Assembly: GCF_003234795.2 (NCBI RefSeq)
Contig: NZ_CP126268.1
Coordinates: forward strand, 2,356,001 to 2,420,000
Direction: 5' to 3'
Origin: Curtobacterium sp. MCLR17_032
GTDB lineage: Bacteria > Actinomycetota > Actinomycetes > Actinomycetales > Microbacteriaceae
Length of the DNA: 64,000 bases
Part shown: in pieces, positions 1-9,364 of the stretch
How positions within the stretch are numbered: position 1 is the first letter of the stretch
Layout of the letters: every line of letters begins with the position of its first letter
Made by a program: the position numbers and the translations under genes
Notes under the pieces: model-generated
The model's input: the letters and a program-made list of their open reading frames with translations, nothing else
The model's database searches: none
Told to the model about the DNA's origin: nothing

Positions 1-585
1 AGCACGTGGACGACCGACGCGGCCCGCGTCGGCTCGATCGTCTTCCGGCACGGCTGGTGGGTCCTCGCGGTGCCCTTCGCGGTGGTGCTCCTGGTGGTCG
101 CCGTCGGGTTCTGGCGGGGCGTCGCGCCGCAGCGCATCATCCTCGGCTCGTTGGTCGTCGGATCGGCGGCGTCGTGGGCGGCGCCGCTCATCATCACCCC
201 GTCGACCGGGTTCCTCTTCGCGCACTACACGCTCGAGCAGTTCGGCGTGTTCCACGTCGTCCGCTACACGGCGGTCGCGTCGATGTTCATCATGATGGCG
301 CTGCTGGTCGTCGTCGACGTCGTCGCCGGTACGCGGTGGTCTCGGCTGCCGCGCTGGGCCGGACCGACGCTCGGAGCCGTCGTGACGGCGACGCTCGTCG
401 TCAGTGCGGTCGTCAACTTCACCGTGCCGTGGTCGACCCGCGACGGCGGCCCGCTGTTCAGTGACGGCGTGGTGACGGCGACCGAGCAGTGCATCGGCAA
501 GCCAGCCGACACCACGATCATGGTCCCGGTCGCCCCCAGCGCGAACTGGAACCTCTCGGCATCGTGCGCGTACGTGCAGCGCTGA
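1..585 (+). CDS. Integral membrane protein, C-terminal part (5' end outside window)
   Basis: The reading frame is open from the first base, so the N-terminus lies outside the window; an internal ATG at 70 should not be taken as the start. The visible 194 residues hold about four hydrophobic segments (around residues 20-38, 45-63, 84-104 and 120-138), followed by a polar C-terminal tail of about 50 residues with two cysteines that probably faces outside. It is convergent with the glycosyltransferase at 633-2597 and lies at the edge of a polysaccharide locus. A GT-C type glycosyltransferase or polysaccharide membrane protein is plausible from context, but I recognise no family motif in this fragment. 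Confidence 0.6.
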   Translation, partial: STWTTDAARVGSIVFRHGWWVLAVPFAVVLLVVAVGFWRGVAPQRIILGSLVVGSAASWAAPLIITPSTGFLFAHYTLEQFGVFHVVRYTAVASMFIMMALLVVVDVVAGTRWSRLPRWAGPTLGAVVTATLVVSAVVNFTVPWSTRDGGPLFSDGVVTATEQCIGKPADTTIMVPVAPSANWNLSASCAYVQR

Positions 586-632
586 CGCCCCGCGGAGCAC
601 GCACGCGCTGACACCATGCGCAGCGCTGCGGG

Positions 633-2597
633 TCAGACGCCCCGGTGCCGGCGCACCGCGTCGAGGAGCGCCTCGGCCCGGCGGACGAACGCGTGCTCCG
701 CACCGACCCGCGCCCCGCGTGCGGCCCGGTCTGCGGCCGACGTGGTCTCCCCCTGCCGGACCAGCTCCCGGAGTTCGTCCACGCCCCGGTAGCTCCGGAC
801 GGCGCCGTGGAACAACTCGTCGACGCCCGGTACCGGGTCGGTGAGCACGAGCGCCCCCGTGGCGGCGGCGTCGAACAGCCGGTTGGACACGAACCCGTCG
901 CGGGCCATGTCGTCCCAGTGGTCGTTGAGCACCACCCTGGCACTTCGGTACAGCGCCGGAAGCGCGTCGTTCGCGACGAAGACCCCGCGGTGCACTCCTT
1001 CCGGCAGCAGCCCCTCCCACCCCTCGCCCCAGACGGCGAGGTCGAGTCCAGCGGCCACCGCGTCGCGCACCACCGGGCGGAAGACCTCGCGGGTCTTGCC
1101 GACGAACGCGGTGTCGAGGTCGGCGTACTCCGGTGCGGCGGCCCCCGGGTGGAACCGGGCCGGGTCCGTCGCCTGCAGGAGCGGTGCCACCTCGAGGCCG
1201 GTCTCCGCCGAGACCCGGTCCGCCCACACCGGCCCGGCGGCGAAACGCAGGTCGTAGCGGGCCAGTTCGTCCGCCGACACGAGGTCGGGGTGCGAGATGA
1301 CCCAGAGCACGTTCGTCGCCGCGGGGTGCACCGGGGTGTCGTCGAGGCCGCGGAGCGTCAGCGCGACGTCGTCGAGGTGCTCGGACGCCGGCCGGACGTG
1401 CGACTCGCGATGGTCCACGACGACCTCCTGCCCGAGCGACCGCAACGCCGTCGCCAGGTCGCGCGCGAAGAAGGTGTCGCCCCAGTCGTCGCCACCGGGT
1501 CCCGGGTGGGCCGCGATCCGGATCGACCAGCGCAGCCGGACACCGCGGTCACGCAGCGCCAGCCGCTCGGGGCCGCGTTCGGCGCGGACGACGGGCTCGC
1601 GGAGGGCGACGGGGGCGCCTGCCGGGTCGGCGGTGGGGACGCCCGGCACGAGTCCGGCGCGGGCGAGGGCCACAGCCGCGGTGTCGTCGGTCCGCGTCCG
1701 CCAGTGCACGAGCGCCGATGCCGCATCCGTGTCGTAGCGTCGCTCTCGGAGCACGCTCGTCCGGTACACCCGTCCCAGTGCGACGGCGACGCAGGGACCG
1801 TCGGCAGCGTCCGCGCTGTCCCGCGTGAGTCGCGCGATGGCGGTCCGGGTGTCGACGGTCGGGACCGGCAGCGCCAGGTCCCGGGTGCGGACGGCGAAGC
1901 AGGGCTCGTCGGCGGCGAACACCTCGGCGCCGTCGAGCAGGTCCGCGTCCTCGGCGGGGTGGCCGCGCAGCAGGGAGGCGACCGGGGCGGTGCCGCGCAC
2001 CAGCATGGCTCCGGCGCTGGCGACGAGGTCGTCACCGGTGCGGACGACGCCCACCGCGACGGCCGCACGGTCGAGTGCCGCCGTCAGCGTCGCGTACCCG
2101 CCGACGGGCATCGCGACGGACGCGTCCTGCACGACGACGACGGCGCTGCCGAGGAGCGGTCGTGCGGCAGCGACGGCACCGCCCCAGGTCGCCGCGACGC
2201 TCGCGCGGGCGACGACGTGGTCCGCCCCGGCGACGACCGGCGGGTAGACGCTCGTGGGACCCGCGTGCACGTCGTACACGCTGACGACGACGGTCGCGGC
2301 ACCGGCGTCCCGCGCGGCCCGGACGGCCGGCAGGTGGGCGCCGTCACGGAACGCCGGTTCCGCCACCGTGACGACGACGTCGACGCCGTGGTCGCCCGCT
2401 CGTGCAGGCTCGGCGACCAGCGACGTGTCGACCGGGAGGCGCGGCTCGTCCGGGTACGTCGGCACCGGTCCCGACGGGGTCGCGTCGGGTGTCGACGAGG
2501 CACCGTCAGCCGCCGACGGACTCGCGCCAGTTGCCGACGGGCTCGCGCCAGGGCCGTCGGACCGGCCGAGGAGCCGACGCCACCCGGACCGGGCCAC
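633..2597 (-). CDS. Two-part glycosyltransferase with CgeB-like C-terminal domain
   Basis: Protein of 654 residues, GTG start two bases after the rmlA stop. After a low-complexity N-terminus with repeated G-A-S-P-S-A, residues about 70-330 resemble a degenerate GT-A-like region. Residues about 350-654 resemble a GT-B glycosyltransferase of the group 1/CgeB type, with an acceptor-like half and a nucleotide-sugar-binding half (F-V-G-K-T-R near residue 500, then N-D-H-W and the acidic stretch P-V-P-G-V-D-E-L-F). It is last in a minus-strand run behind rmlC and rmlA, so it probably adds rhamnose or another hexose to a cell-surface glycan. The donor cannot be read from sequence. Its convergent neighbour ends 48 nt away. 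Confidence 0.75.
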   Translation of the reverse strand: MARSGWRRLLGRSDGPGASPSATGASPSAADGASSTPDATPSGPVPTYPDEPRLPVDTSLVAEPARAGDHGVDVVVTVAEPAFRDGAHLPAVRAARDAGAATVVVSVYDVHAGPTSVYPPVVAGADHVVARASVAATWGGAVAAARPLLGSAVVVVQDASVAMPVGGYATLTAALDRAAVAVGVVRTGDDLVASAGAMLVRGTAPVASLLRGHPAEDADLLDGAEVFAADEPCFAVRTRDLALPVPTVDTRTAIARLTRDSADAADGPCVAVALGRVYRTSVLRERRYDTDAASALVHWRTRTDDTAAVALARAGLVPGVPTADPAGAPVALREPVVRAERGPERLALRDRGVRLRWSIRIAAHPGPGGDDWGDTFFARDLATALRSLGQEVVVDHRESHVRPASEHLDDVALTLRGLDDTPVHPAATNVLWVISHPDLVSADELARYDLRFAAGPVWADRVSAETGLEVAPLLQATDPARFHPGAAAPEYADLDTAFVGKTREVFRPVVRDAVAAGLDLAVWGEGWEGLLPEGVHRGVFVANDALPALYRSARVVLNDHWDDMARDGFVSNRLFDAAATGALVLTDPVPGVDELFHGAVRSYRGVDELRELVRQGETTSAADRAARGARVGAEHAFVRRAEALLDAVRRHRGV

Positions 2598-2599
2598 CG

Positions 2600-3463
2600 T
2601 CAGCCGCGCAGCAGGTTCTGCAGGTAGACGCCGTAGCCGCCCTTGACGAGCGGTGCGGCGAGGTCGGCGAGCTGCGTGTCGTCGATCCAGCCGTTGCGCC
2701 AGGCGATCTCCTCGATGCAGCCGATCTTGAAGCCCTGCCGGTCCTCGATCACCTTCACGTACTCGGACGCCTGCATCATCGACTCGAACGTGCCGGTGTC
2801 GAGCCAGGCGGTGCCACGGTCGAGGACCTGCACGCCGAGCTCCCCCGCCTCGAGGTAGCGCTCGTTGACGGTCGAGATCTCGAGCTCGCCGCGGGCGCTC
2901 GGCTCGATGGTCTTGGCGATCTCGATGACCTTGTTGTCGTAGAAGTACAGACCGGGGACGGCGTAGTTCGACTTCGGCTCCGCCGGCTTCTCCTCGATGG
3001 AGACGGCGGTGAAGTCGTCGTCGAACTCCACGACGCCGTACGCCTTCGGGTCGGCCACGTGGTACGCGAAGATCGTCGCGCCCTGCACCTCGGTGTTCTT
3101 GCGGAGGTTCGTGCCGAGCCCGGTGCCGTGGAAGATGTTGTCGCCGAGGACCAGGGCCACGCTGTCGTCACCGATGAAGTCCTCACCGATGACGAACGCC
3201 TGGGCCAGACCGTCCGGGGACGGCTGCACCGCGTACTGGATGTCCATGCCGAGGGCCGAGCCGTCACCGAGCAGCGCCTTGAACTGGTCGTTGTACTCCG
3301 GCGTCGTGATGATCAGCACCTCGCGGATGCCGGACATCATCAGCGTCGACAGCGGGTAGTAGACCATCGGCTTGTCGTAGATCGGCATGAGCTGCTTGCT
3401 GATGCCCTTGGTGATCGGCCAGAGGCGCGTGCCGGAACCACCGGCCAGGATGATGCCCTTCAT
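2600..3463 (-). CDS. rmlA: Glucose-1-phosphate thymidylyltransferase
   Basis: Cytoplasmic enzyme making dTDP-glucose from glucose-1-phosphate and dTTP, first step of dTDP-L-rhamnose synthesis. The 287-residue length is normal for the family. The N-terminus carries the nucleotidyltransferase signature L-A-G-G-S-G-T-R-L, then [11 protein letters not shown] and the L-G-D-N-I-F metal-binding segment. It lies 12 nt downstream of rmlC and 2 nt upstream of a glycosyltransferase, consistent with one minus-strand transcript from the promoter before rmlC. The other two pathway genes, rmlB and rmlD, are about 8 kb away on the opposite strand, so the pathway is split into two divergent blocks around the glycosyltransferases. 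Confidence 0.95.
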   Translation of the reverse strand: MKGIILAGGSGTRLWPITKGISKQLMPIYDKPMVYYPLSTLMMSGIREVLIITTPEYNDQFKALLGDGSALGMDIQYAVQPSPDGLAQAFVIGEDFIGDDSVALVLGDNIFHGTGLGTNLRKNTEVQGATIFAYHVADPKAYGVVEFDDDFTAVSIEEKPAEPKSNYAVPGLYFYDNKVIEIAKTIEPSARGELEISTVNERYLEAGELGVQVLDRGTAWLDTGTFESMMQASEYVKVIEDRQGFKIGCIEEIAWRNGWIDDTQLADLAAPLVKGGYGVYLQNLLRG

Positions 3464-3475
3464 GGGGGTGCGTCC

Positions 3476-4087
3476 TTACTTCGTCGTGGTCCGGAGGGAC
3501 TCGGTGTAGGCGAGGCACTCCTCGAACGTGGGGAGCAGCCCCTGCTCGGCGGCCTGCTCGAGGGTCGGCGCGCTGGTGTCCTTCTCGGACAGCACCGGCT
3601 CGCCGATGCCGTCGGGCAGTTCGAGCCCGACGGTGGGGTCGAGGATGCTGATCCCCTTCTCGCGCTGGGGGTCGTAGTGCGCACTGACCAGGTAGTTCAC
3701 CGTCGACTGGTCCTCGAGCGCGACGATGGCGTGACCGAGCCCCTCGGACAGGTACACGGCACGGCGGTCGACGTCGTCGATCCGGACGGAGTCCCACTGG
3801 CCGAACGTCGGCGAACCGACGCGGATGTCGATGATGTAGTCGATGAAGGCTCCGCGGACGGCCGTGACGTACTTGGCCTGGCTCGGTGCGACCAGGGCGT
3901 AGTGGATCCCCCGTGCGACGCCGCGCGACGAGATCGACATGTTCACCTGACGGAGGTCGAGCGGGTGGCCGACGGTCTCCTCGAGCACGTCCGCGCGGTA
4001 GGCCTCGAGGAACGCGCCCCGGGCGTCACCGTGCTGGACGGGGGTGAACTCCCACGCGCCTTGGATCTTCAGTTCTCGGATCTGCAC
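3476..4087 (-). CDS. rmlC: dTDP-4-dehydrorhamnose 3,5-epimerase
   Basis: Cupin-fold epimerase acting third in dTDP-L-rhamnose synthesis, on dTDP-4-keto-6-deoxyglucose. It has 203 residues, normal for RmlC. Visible family features are G-A-F-L-E-A-Y near residue 25, the conserved V-N-M-S-I-S-S-R-G-V-A-R-G-I-H-Y block (its His is the expected catalytic base) and Y-L-S-E-G-L-G-H. The GTG start at 4087 lies 6 nt behind a TAGGCT -10 hexamer, so the message is probably leaderless and rmlC probably opens the rmlC-rmlA-glycosyltransferase transcript. A later ATG exists but would delete conserved N-terminal residues. Confidence 0.95.
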   Translation of the reverse strand: MQIRELKIQGAWEFTPVQHGDARGAFLEAYRADVLEETVGHPLDLRQVNMSISSRGVARGIHYALVAPSQAKYVTAVRGAFIDYIIDIRVGSPTFGQWDSVRIDDVDRRAVYLSEGLGHAIVALEDQSTVNYLVSAHYDPQREKGISILDPTVGLELPDGIGEPVLSEKDTSAPTLEQAAEQGLLPTFEECLAYTESLRTTTK

Positions 4088-4093
4088 CGGGGC

Positions 4094-4099
4094 AGCCTA
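4094..4099 (-). promoter_or_regulatory. Likely leaderless promoter of rmlC (-10 TAGGCT)
   Basis: Minus-strand TAGGCT ends 6 nt before the GTG of rmlC, so transcription should begin at or next to the start codon. No ribosome-binding site fits in between. The -35 box is not clear. Confidence 0.55.
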
Positions 4100-4114
4100 G
4101 CAAGACTGCTGCGC

Positions 4115-5212
4115 TCAGAGGCCGAGGGCTCCTCGCCAGTCGCCGTCGGCCGTCACGAGCCGCTCGGCACGCACGTACGACCGGGCCTGCGCCACCCGGT
4201 CGTCGGCCTCCCGGAAGGCGGTCCGCAGTGCCTGCTGCCACGCGGCCGGCTCGTTCGTGGCGAGCAGACCACCGTGCGCGTCGATGCCCGCGTAGGAGGG
4301 CCGGTCCGAAGCGACGAACGGCAGCCCGAGCATGCTGACCTCGAGGAACTTGAGGTCGCTCTTGGCGTCGTTGAACGGGTCGTCGGTGAGCGGTGCGACC
4401 CCCGCCGACCAACGGTGCGCACAGTCCCGGAGGAACGCCACGAACTCGGGGTAGTGCGTCGCCCCCTCGGGCAGGTCCAGGCGGTCGAACCAGTCGGCGT
4501 CGGAGTCCGTCACGCCGACCACCTCGAGGCGGACCGCACGCCCGTCGTCGTCCACGAACCCGTCGAATGCCGGCCGGAGGAGCGCCAGGTCGTCGCCGTG
4601 CGTCGCGGACCCCATGTAGAGGATCCGGCGGGGGCCGGTCGGGTCCGGGCGGGACGGGCCGGTCCCCCACAGCCCCGGCTGGACGGCGTTCGGCACCACC
4701 ACCGCCGGCATGCCCGCCGCCGCGAGCACCGCGCGCAGCGGCTCCGTCGACGTGACGACCACGTCGGCGGCCGCCACCAGGCGCTCGACGGACGCGAGTC
4801 GGTCGGGGTCGTACTCGGCGCGGACGAGCCGGGCACGGGCCTCCCGGCTGAAGAAGTCGTCGTCCACCTCCGCGACGATGCGGGTGCCCTCGCGGTGTGC
4901 GCGCTCGATCGCGGCGTCGAGCGAGGCGAGCGGGAAGGCGTCGCGCTGCACGAGGAGCACGTCGAGGTGGGCCGTGTCCGTCCCGTCGGCCCAGCGGATC
5001 GGCTCGACCTGGGCGACGCGGGCCGCTCCGGAGGCGGCGAGCGCCGACATCCGACCGGTGACGCGGATGTGCGCGGAGGCCGGGTGCACGCCGCCGGCGC
5101 CGTGCACGACGAAGCCGACCAGAGGCGGTTCCGGTGCCGTACCGGCCGCTGGGTCGCGCTGGTCGGGACGGCGGGTGATGAACCGCGCGAGTCGGGAGCG
5201 CAACGACGTCAC
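4115..5212 (-). CDS. Glycosyltransferase, GT-B fold (group 1)
   Basis: Protein of 365 residues with a GTG start. After a basic N-terminus it begins a GT-B-like domain (V-G-F-V-V-H-G near residue 31), has a central D-V-V-V-T-S-T-E-P-L segment and ends with the nucleotide-sugar side (I-L-Y-M-G-S-A-T-H, then K-F-L-E-V-S-M-L-G-L-P). These match glycosyltransferases that act on cell-surface polysaccharide. It lies 12 nt after the membrane protein at 5225-6691 and shares its strand. The substrate cannot be assigned. The downstream rmlC seems to have its own promoter in the 27-nt gap. Confidence 0.75.
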   Translation of the reverse strand: MTSLRSRLARFITRRPDQRDPAAGTAPEPPLVGFVVHGAGGVHPASAHIRVTGRMSALAASGAARVAQVEPIRWADGTDTAHLDVLLVQRDAFPLASLDAAIERAHREGTRIVAEVDDDFFSREARARLVRAEYDPDRLASVERLVAAADVVVTSTEPLRAVLAAAGMPAVVVPNAVQPGLWGTGPSRPDPTGPRRILYMGSATHGDDLALLRPAFDGFVDDDGRAVRLEVVGVTDSDADWFDRLDLPEGATHYPEFVAFLRDCAHRWSAGVAPLTDDPFNDAKSDLKFLEVSMLGLPFVASDRPSYAGIDAHGGLLATNEPAAWQQALRTAFREADDRVAQARSYVRAERLVTADGDWRGALGL

Positions 5213-5224
5213 GCTGTCATCCTG

Positions 5225-6691
5225 TCACGCCGGGACGGGAGTCTCGTCGGCGTCGGCATCGGTGGGCGCCGCGACGGTGGCTGGACGGCGGAGCGCCGCG
5301 GTCCAGACGAACGCGAGCACCGCAGCGAGCGCCACGAACGCGACGACGACCGCGATCCGGCTGATCGTCAACGTCGCCGGCACCTGGAACGCCGGAGCCG
5401 AGAGGTCGACGATGGCGAACCAGTCGTACCCGGCGGCGGCGACCCACACCGTGACGACCAGCGGCGAGAGGAACCGACCCAACCCGGCGAGGCCGATCGC
5501 CATCACGACGGCGAGCACCGGGACGACCGGCAGGCCGTACCGGGCCTGGGAGGCGCCGCCCTGCATGGTGAACCGGATCTGGAGGAAGACGACGAGCACG
5601 ACGACCGCGGCGAGCATGAGGGCGACCAGCACGTCGGCGAGACGGTCGGAGGCGACGCGACCCCGACCGGCCACCACGGCGGGCGTTCCGGACGCGACAC
5701 GCCCGCTCCGCCGCAGTGCGGGCACGACCGCGACGACGACCGCGAGCAGGAGCGGTCCGACGAGGAGCCACCAGGTCCAGTGCACGTCCGGCGCGAAGTG
5801 CCCTCGGAAGACCGAGAAGACGCCGGTCCAGAAGCCGGGATCGGTGACCGTCTCGACGAACCCGTGCTGTTGCCGGTGCAGGTGCGCCGCAGCCCACGCC
5901 GGTTGGCTGCCGGCGATGTTGCCGGTCAGCCGCTCGTTGCGGAGGAAGAACCAGCCCGCGGCCGAGGCGGGGGCGGCGGCGGCGATCACGACCGCGACCA
6001 CGCGGCCGGCCACGCTGTTCCACCAACCGTTCCCACGGGCACAGAGGACGGCGACGAGGACAGCCAGCACGAACACCGCGAAGGTGAGGCGGCTGAGCAT
6101 GCCGGCAGCCGTCACGACCGCGGCCAGGACGACCAGCCGGGTGGAGAGACCGCGACGGAGCGCCGTGGCCGCGACGCCGACCGCGAGTGCGCCGAACGCC
6201 ATGTTCGGCAGGTCGTTGTAGACGGCACCGCCGACCAGCAGGAACATCGACGTCATCGACACGACCACGGCGGCGACGCTCGCGGCCAGCGGTCGGGTCG
6301 GCAGTACCCGCCGCGCCGCCCAGCCCGCTGCCAGGACGGTGAGACCGGCGAGCAGGGCGTTCACCGCTCGTCCGGCCAAGACCGCCTGGTACTGGTGGCC
6401 GCCGTCCCAGAGCGGCCCGACGACGGGCGCGAGGATCGCGTAGAACAGGGGCGGGTGCTGCGAGACCCACTGCACCGGCGGCGACGTCCCGAAGGACGCC
6501 TTGATCGTGAGTCCGTCCTCGAACACGGGCAGGTGACCATGCCACACGGACACCGCGTAGTCGAAGTGCGCGGCCTCGTCGCCCGAGTTGAAGGGCGGGG
6601 CGCTGAACCCGATCGCGATCGCGGCGAAGACGGCGAACACGGCCGCCGCCAGGACGATGCCGGCGTGGAGGGTCAGGGTCGGGCGGCGCAC
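5225..6691 (-). CDS. Polytopic membrane protein, GT-C / DUF2142-like
   Basis: Multi-span protein of 488 residues with about 11-12 hydrophobic segments. After the first segment it carries a periplasmic-loop motif S-G-D-E-A-A-H-F-D and then Q-H-P-P-L-F-Y, the pattern of DUF2142 and GT-C proteins that use polyprenyl-phosphate sugars outside the membrane. I chose the GTG at 6691 because GGGAGG lies about 9 nt before it; the more upstream ATG would add 38 hydrophilic residues with no ribosome site. Two related proteins follow on the plus strand (7799 and 9361). A role in adding sugars to a surface polymer is inferred from context. Confidence 0.75.
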   Translation of the reverse strand: MRRPTLTLHAGIVLAAAVFAVFAAIAIGFSAPPFNSGDEAAHFDYAVSVWHGHLPVFEDGLTIKASFGTSPPVQWVSQHPPLFYAILAPVVGPLWDGGHQYQAVLAGRAVNALLAGLTVLAAGWAARRVLPTRPLAASVAAVVVSMTSMFLLVGGAVYNDLPNMAFGALAVGVAATALRRGLSTRLVVLAAVVTAAGMLSRLTFAVFVLAVLVAVLCARGNGWWNSVAGRVVAVVIAAAAPASAAGWFFLRNERLTGNIAGSQPAWAAAHLHRQQHGFVETVTDPGFWTGVFSVFRGHFAPDVHWTWWLLVGPLLLAVVVAVVPALRRSGRVASGTPAVVAGRGRVASDRLADVLVALMLAAVVVLVVFLQIRFTMQGGASQARYGLPVVPVLAVVMAIGLAGLGRFLSPLVVTVWVAAAGYDWFAIVDLSAPAFQVPATLTISRIAVVVAFVALAAVLAFVWTAALRRPATVAAPTDADADETPVPA

Positions 6692-6779
6692 GATGAGCGA
6701 TCCTCCCACAGCGTGTTCCGAACCGGGCCATCCGCGCCGGCCCGCGTGCCCGTGCCTCCGGTGAGTGCATGACATCACG

Positions 6780-6785
6780 TAGGGT
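6780..6785 (+). promoter_or_regulatory. Candidate -10 (TAGGGT) for the glycosyltransferase operon
   Basis: TAGGGT lies in the 173-nt divergent gap between the membrane protein at 6691 and the glycosyltransferase at 6865. It predicts an untranslated leader of about 70 nt. The -35 is not obvious. Confidence 0.4.
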
Positions 6786-6864
6786 GAACGCGGCCTGAAA
6801 CGCATCCGCGCGCCATCACCTCGAGCATGCGCGCCCTACGACCAGATCGAGACGCCCGAACGCA

Positions 6865-7806
6865 GTGAAGCTCTTCATCCAGATCCCGTGCCTCAACGAG
6901 GAGCAGACGCTCCCCGCAGTCCTCGAGACGATCCCGCGGTCGATCCCCGGCATCGACGAGATCGAGATCCTCGTGATCGACGACGGTTCCACCGACCGCA
7001 CCGTGGAGGTCGCACAGGCCCACGGCGTGACCCACTTCGTCCGCCACGCGCAGAACATGGGCCTCGCCCGCTCGTTCCGCGACGGCGTCGACTACGCGCT
7101 GCTCCACGGTGCGGACATCGTCGTGAACACCGACGGTGACAACCAGTACCCGCAGGCGCAGATCGCGGACCTGGTGCAGCCGATCCTCGAGAAGCGGGCC
7201 GAGATCGTCATCGGCGACCGGCAGACACGCACCATCGAGCACTTCTCCGGCTTCAAGAAGCTCATGCAACGGTTCGGCTCCTGGGTCGCCAGCCGCGCCG
7301 CCGGTCTCGACCTGCCCGACGCCGCGAGCGGGTTCCGCGCGTACTCCAAGTACTCGCTGATCCGGCTCAACATCGTCACGCGGTTCAGCTACTGCATGGA
7401 GACGATCGTGCAGGCCGGCTACAAGCGCATCGCGATCGCCAGTGTGCCGATCACGACGAACGCGAAGACGCGTGAGTCGCGACTGTTCAGCAACATCTGG
7501 CAGCACATGTTCGAGTCCGGGTCCGCGATCGCCCGCGTCTACCTGATGTACCGACCGATGGCGCTGTTCGCCTGGGTCAGCGCAGTGCTGGCCGCCTGCG
7601 GGCTCATCCCGTTCATCCGGTACCTGGTGCTGCTCGCCACGGACTCGGGCGGGAACCACCTGCAGTCGCTCCTGCTCGGGCTCGTCCTCGTCATCACCGC
7701 GGTGCTCGCGATGACTATCGGCGTCGTCGCCGACCTGACGCGACTGAACCGGACCCTGGCAGAGGAACAGCTCGACCTGCAGAAGCTCGCGCGGTACGGT
7801 GACTGA
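6865..7806 (+). CDS. Polyprenyl-phosphate glycosyltransferase, GT2 (GtrB/DPM1-like)
   Basis: Protein of 313 residues with a GTG start. It has a GT2 catalytic domain: I-P-C-L-N-E-E-Q-T-L near residue 7, V-I-D-D-G-S-T-D-R-T near residue 37, and N-T-D-G-D-N-Q-Y-P, whose D-G-D is the metal/nucleotide-sugar triad. Two transmembrane segments follow near the C-terminus (about residues 232-255 and 268-292). This is the layout of enzymes that load a sugar onto undecaprenyl- or decaprenyl-phosphate at the inner face. It overlaps by 8 nt with a GT-C-like protein that could use the lipid-linked sugar outside. The sugar is unknown. Confidence 0.85.
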   Translation: MKLFIQIPCLNEEQTLPAVLETIPRSIPGIDEIEILVIDDGSTDRTVEVAQAHGVTHFVRHAQNMGLARSFRDGVDYALLHGADIVVNTDGDNQYPQAQIADLVQPILEKRAEIVIGDRQTRTIEHFSGFKKLMQRFGSWVASRAAGLDLPDAASGFRAYSKYSLIRLNIVTRFSYCMETIVQAGYKRIAIASVPITTNAKTRESRLFSNIWQHMFESGSAIARVYLMYRPMALFAWVSAVLAACGLIPFIRYLVLLATDSGGNHLQSLLLGLVLVITAVLAMTIGVVADLTRLNRTLAEEQLDLQKLARYGD

Positions 7807-9364
7807 CCCCGTCCCTCCGGTGCGGCGTCGCGAGTGGGTCGTGATCGCCGCCGTGACGGCGACGTTCGGCCTGCTGCTGGTGCTGTGGGCCGCGCTCGTC
7901 CCGACCTTCCAGGCGCCCGATGAGCGCGCGCACTTCGACGCGGCCGTGCACGTCGCGATCGGTGACGGTTGGCCCGACCCCGGCGATCTCCGGATCCTCG
8001 AGGCCGTCCAACAGGCGACGAGCACGTCACACGCCGACAGCGCTCCGACGATGGGCGACCTGCTGCGGTCGACCGGCGCAGCGCCGTCGGACGCCGTCGA
8101 CCAGATGACGCAGCACCCGCCGGCGTACTACGTCGTCGCAGCGGGTGTCCTGCACCTGGTGCACTTCGAGTCCCTCCAGCCCCACGCCGCCCTGCTCGCG
8201 GTCCGGCTGCTCGGTGCGCTCTTCGTCCTGCCGCTCCCGGCGCTCGCGTGGGCCACGGTCCGTCGGGTGACCCGGTCCCCGCGCGCAGCACTGGTCGGGG
8301 CGTTCGCCGTCCTCGCCGTGCCCGAGCTCGCCTCGATCGGCGCCTCGGCGTCCAACGACGCCCCGGTCGTGCTCTTCGCCGCGACCACGGTGTGGTTGGC
8401 CGTCCGGGTGATGACCGGCGACGACCGGGTGCGGACGGCACTCGCGCTCGCCCTGTCCCTCGGCGTGGCGATCCTGTGGAAGGGCACCGCGCTGCCACTG
8501 ATCCCCTTCGTGGCGGTCGCCGTGCTCGTCGCACCGCTGCGCCGTGCCGGGGTCCTGCCACGTGCCGTCCGGGCCCTCTGGGTCCTCGCCCTGGCCGCCG
8601 TCGTCGGTGCGTGGTGGTGGGTCCGGAACCTCCTCGTCTTCCACACGCTGCAGCCCAGCGGCTTCTCGGCGATCCGCCCACCGAAGCCGTTCCCCGCCGG
8701 CACCGGTCCGGACCCGGCCGCCTTCGTCGACGTGTCCTGGTCGACCATCGCCCGGACGTTCTGGGGGAGCTTCGGCGGCCGCGCGCAGTGGATCCTCTCC
8801 CCCGTGGTCTTCGAGACCGCCACCGTCCTGGGACTCGGAGCCGTGCTCGTCTGGGCCTTCCGTCGCGCGCCAGGGCTCCGCGTCGCGATCACACTCGCGG
8901 TGCTGCCGGCCACGGTCTTCGTCCTGCAGACCTCGAACGCATGGGGCAGCTACGAAGCGACGACGTTCATCGGTGCGACCCAGGGCCGCTACTACTTCCC
9001 GGCGCTGCTCGCCTTCATCGCGCTCAGCGCGATCGCCTGGCGCCGAGCCGTCCAGACCGACCGCGGGCACCGCCGATTCGCGGTCGTGGTCTCGGCGCTG
9101 TCGGCAGGGCTGGCGGTGTACGGGCTGCTGTTCACGTACGGGAGCGTCGCCGAGCACTCCCGGATCCGGGTCACCCCACGCGGACTCGACGTGCTGGCCG
9201 CGTCGTCCCCGGTGCCGGTGACGGTGATCGTCGTCGGGTGGGTCGTCGCGGTCGTGGTGCTCGCCGCCACGGTGGTGCTCGCCGCCACAGTCCGGACGGG
9301 CGATGGCGGTGGCGGCCAGACGGTCCCGCTCGACACAGGCCGCCGTGGAGGGACGACAGCATGA
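7799..9364 (+). CDS. DUF2142 / GT-C-like membrane protein
   Basis: Protein of 521 residues with a GTG start inside the last codons of the GT2 gene, indicating translational coupling. After the first membrane segment comes Q-A-P-D-E-R-A-H-F-D, and later Q-H-P-P-A-Y-Y, the D-E-x-x-H and Q-H-P-P signatures of DUF2142. About 11 further hydrophobic segments follow. The family is tied to bacterial cell-wall sugar transfer, and the acidic loop resembles the metal-binding loop of GT-C enzymes. It is followed by a paralogue with a 4-nt ATGA overlap. Function by context: transfer of a polyprenyl-linked sugar to a surface glycan. Confidence 0.75.
   Translation: MTDPVPPVRRREWVVIAAVTATFGLLLVLWAALVPTFQAPDERAHFDAAVHVAIGDGWPDPGDLRILEAVQQATSTSHADSAPTMGDLLRSTGAAPSDAVDQMTQHPPAYYVVAAGVLHLVHFESLQPHAALLAVRLLGALFVLPLPALAWATVRRVTRSPRAALVGAFAVLAVPELASIGASASNDAPVVLFAATTVWLAVRVMTGDDRVRTALALALSLGVAILWKGTALPLIPFVAVAVLVAPLRRAGVLPRAVRALWVLALAAVVGAWWWVRNLLVFHTLQPSGFSAIRPPKPFPAGTGPDPAAFVDVSWSTIARTFWGSFGGRAQWILSPVVFETATVLGLGAVLVWAFRRAPGLRVAITLAVLPATVFVLQTSNAWGSYEATTFIGATQGRYYFPALLAFIALSAIAWRRAVQTDRGHRRFAVVVSALSAGLAVYGLLFTYGSVAEHSRIRVTPRGLDVLAASSPVPVTVIVVGWVVAVVVLAATVVLAATVRTGDGGGGQTVPLDTGRRGGTTA

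Noticed and set aside
2402..6772. Very long plus-strand open frame of 1456 codons
   Set aside because: It lies antisense to four recognisable genes (glycosyltransferase, rmlA, rmlC, membrane protein), with Arg/Gly/His-rich composition typical of GC-driven shadow frames.
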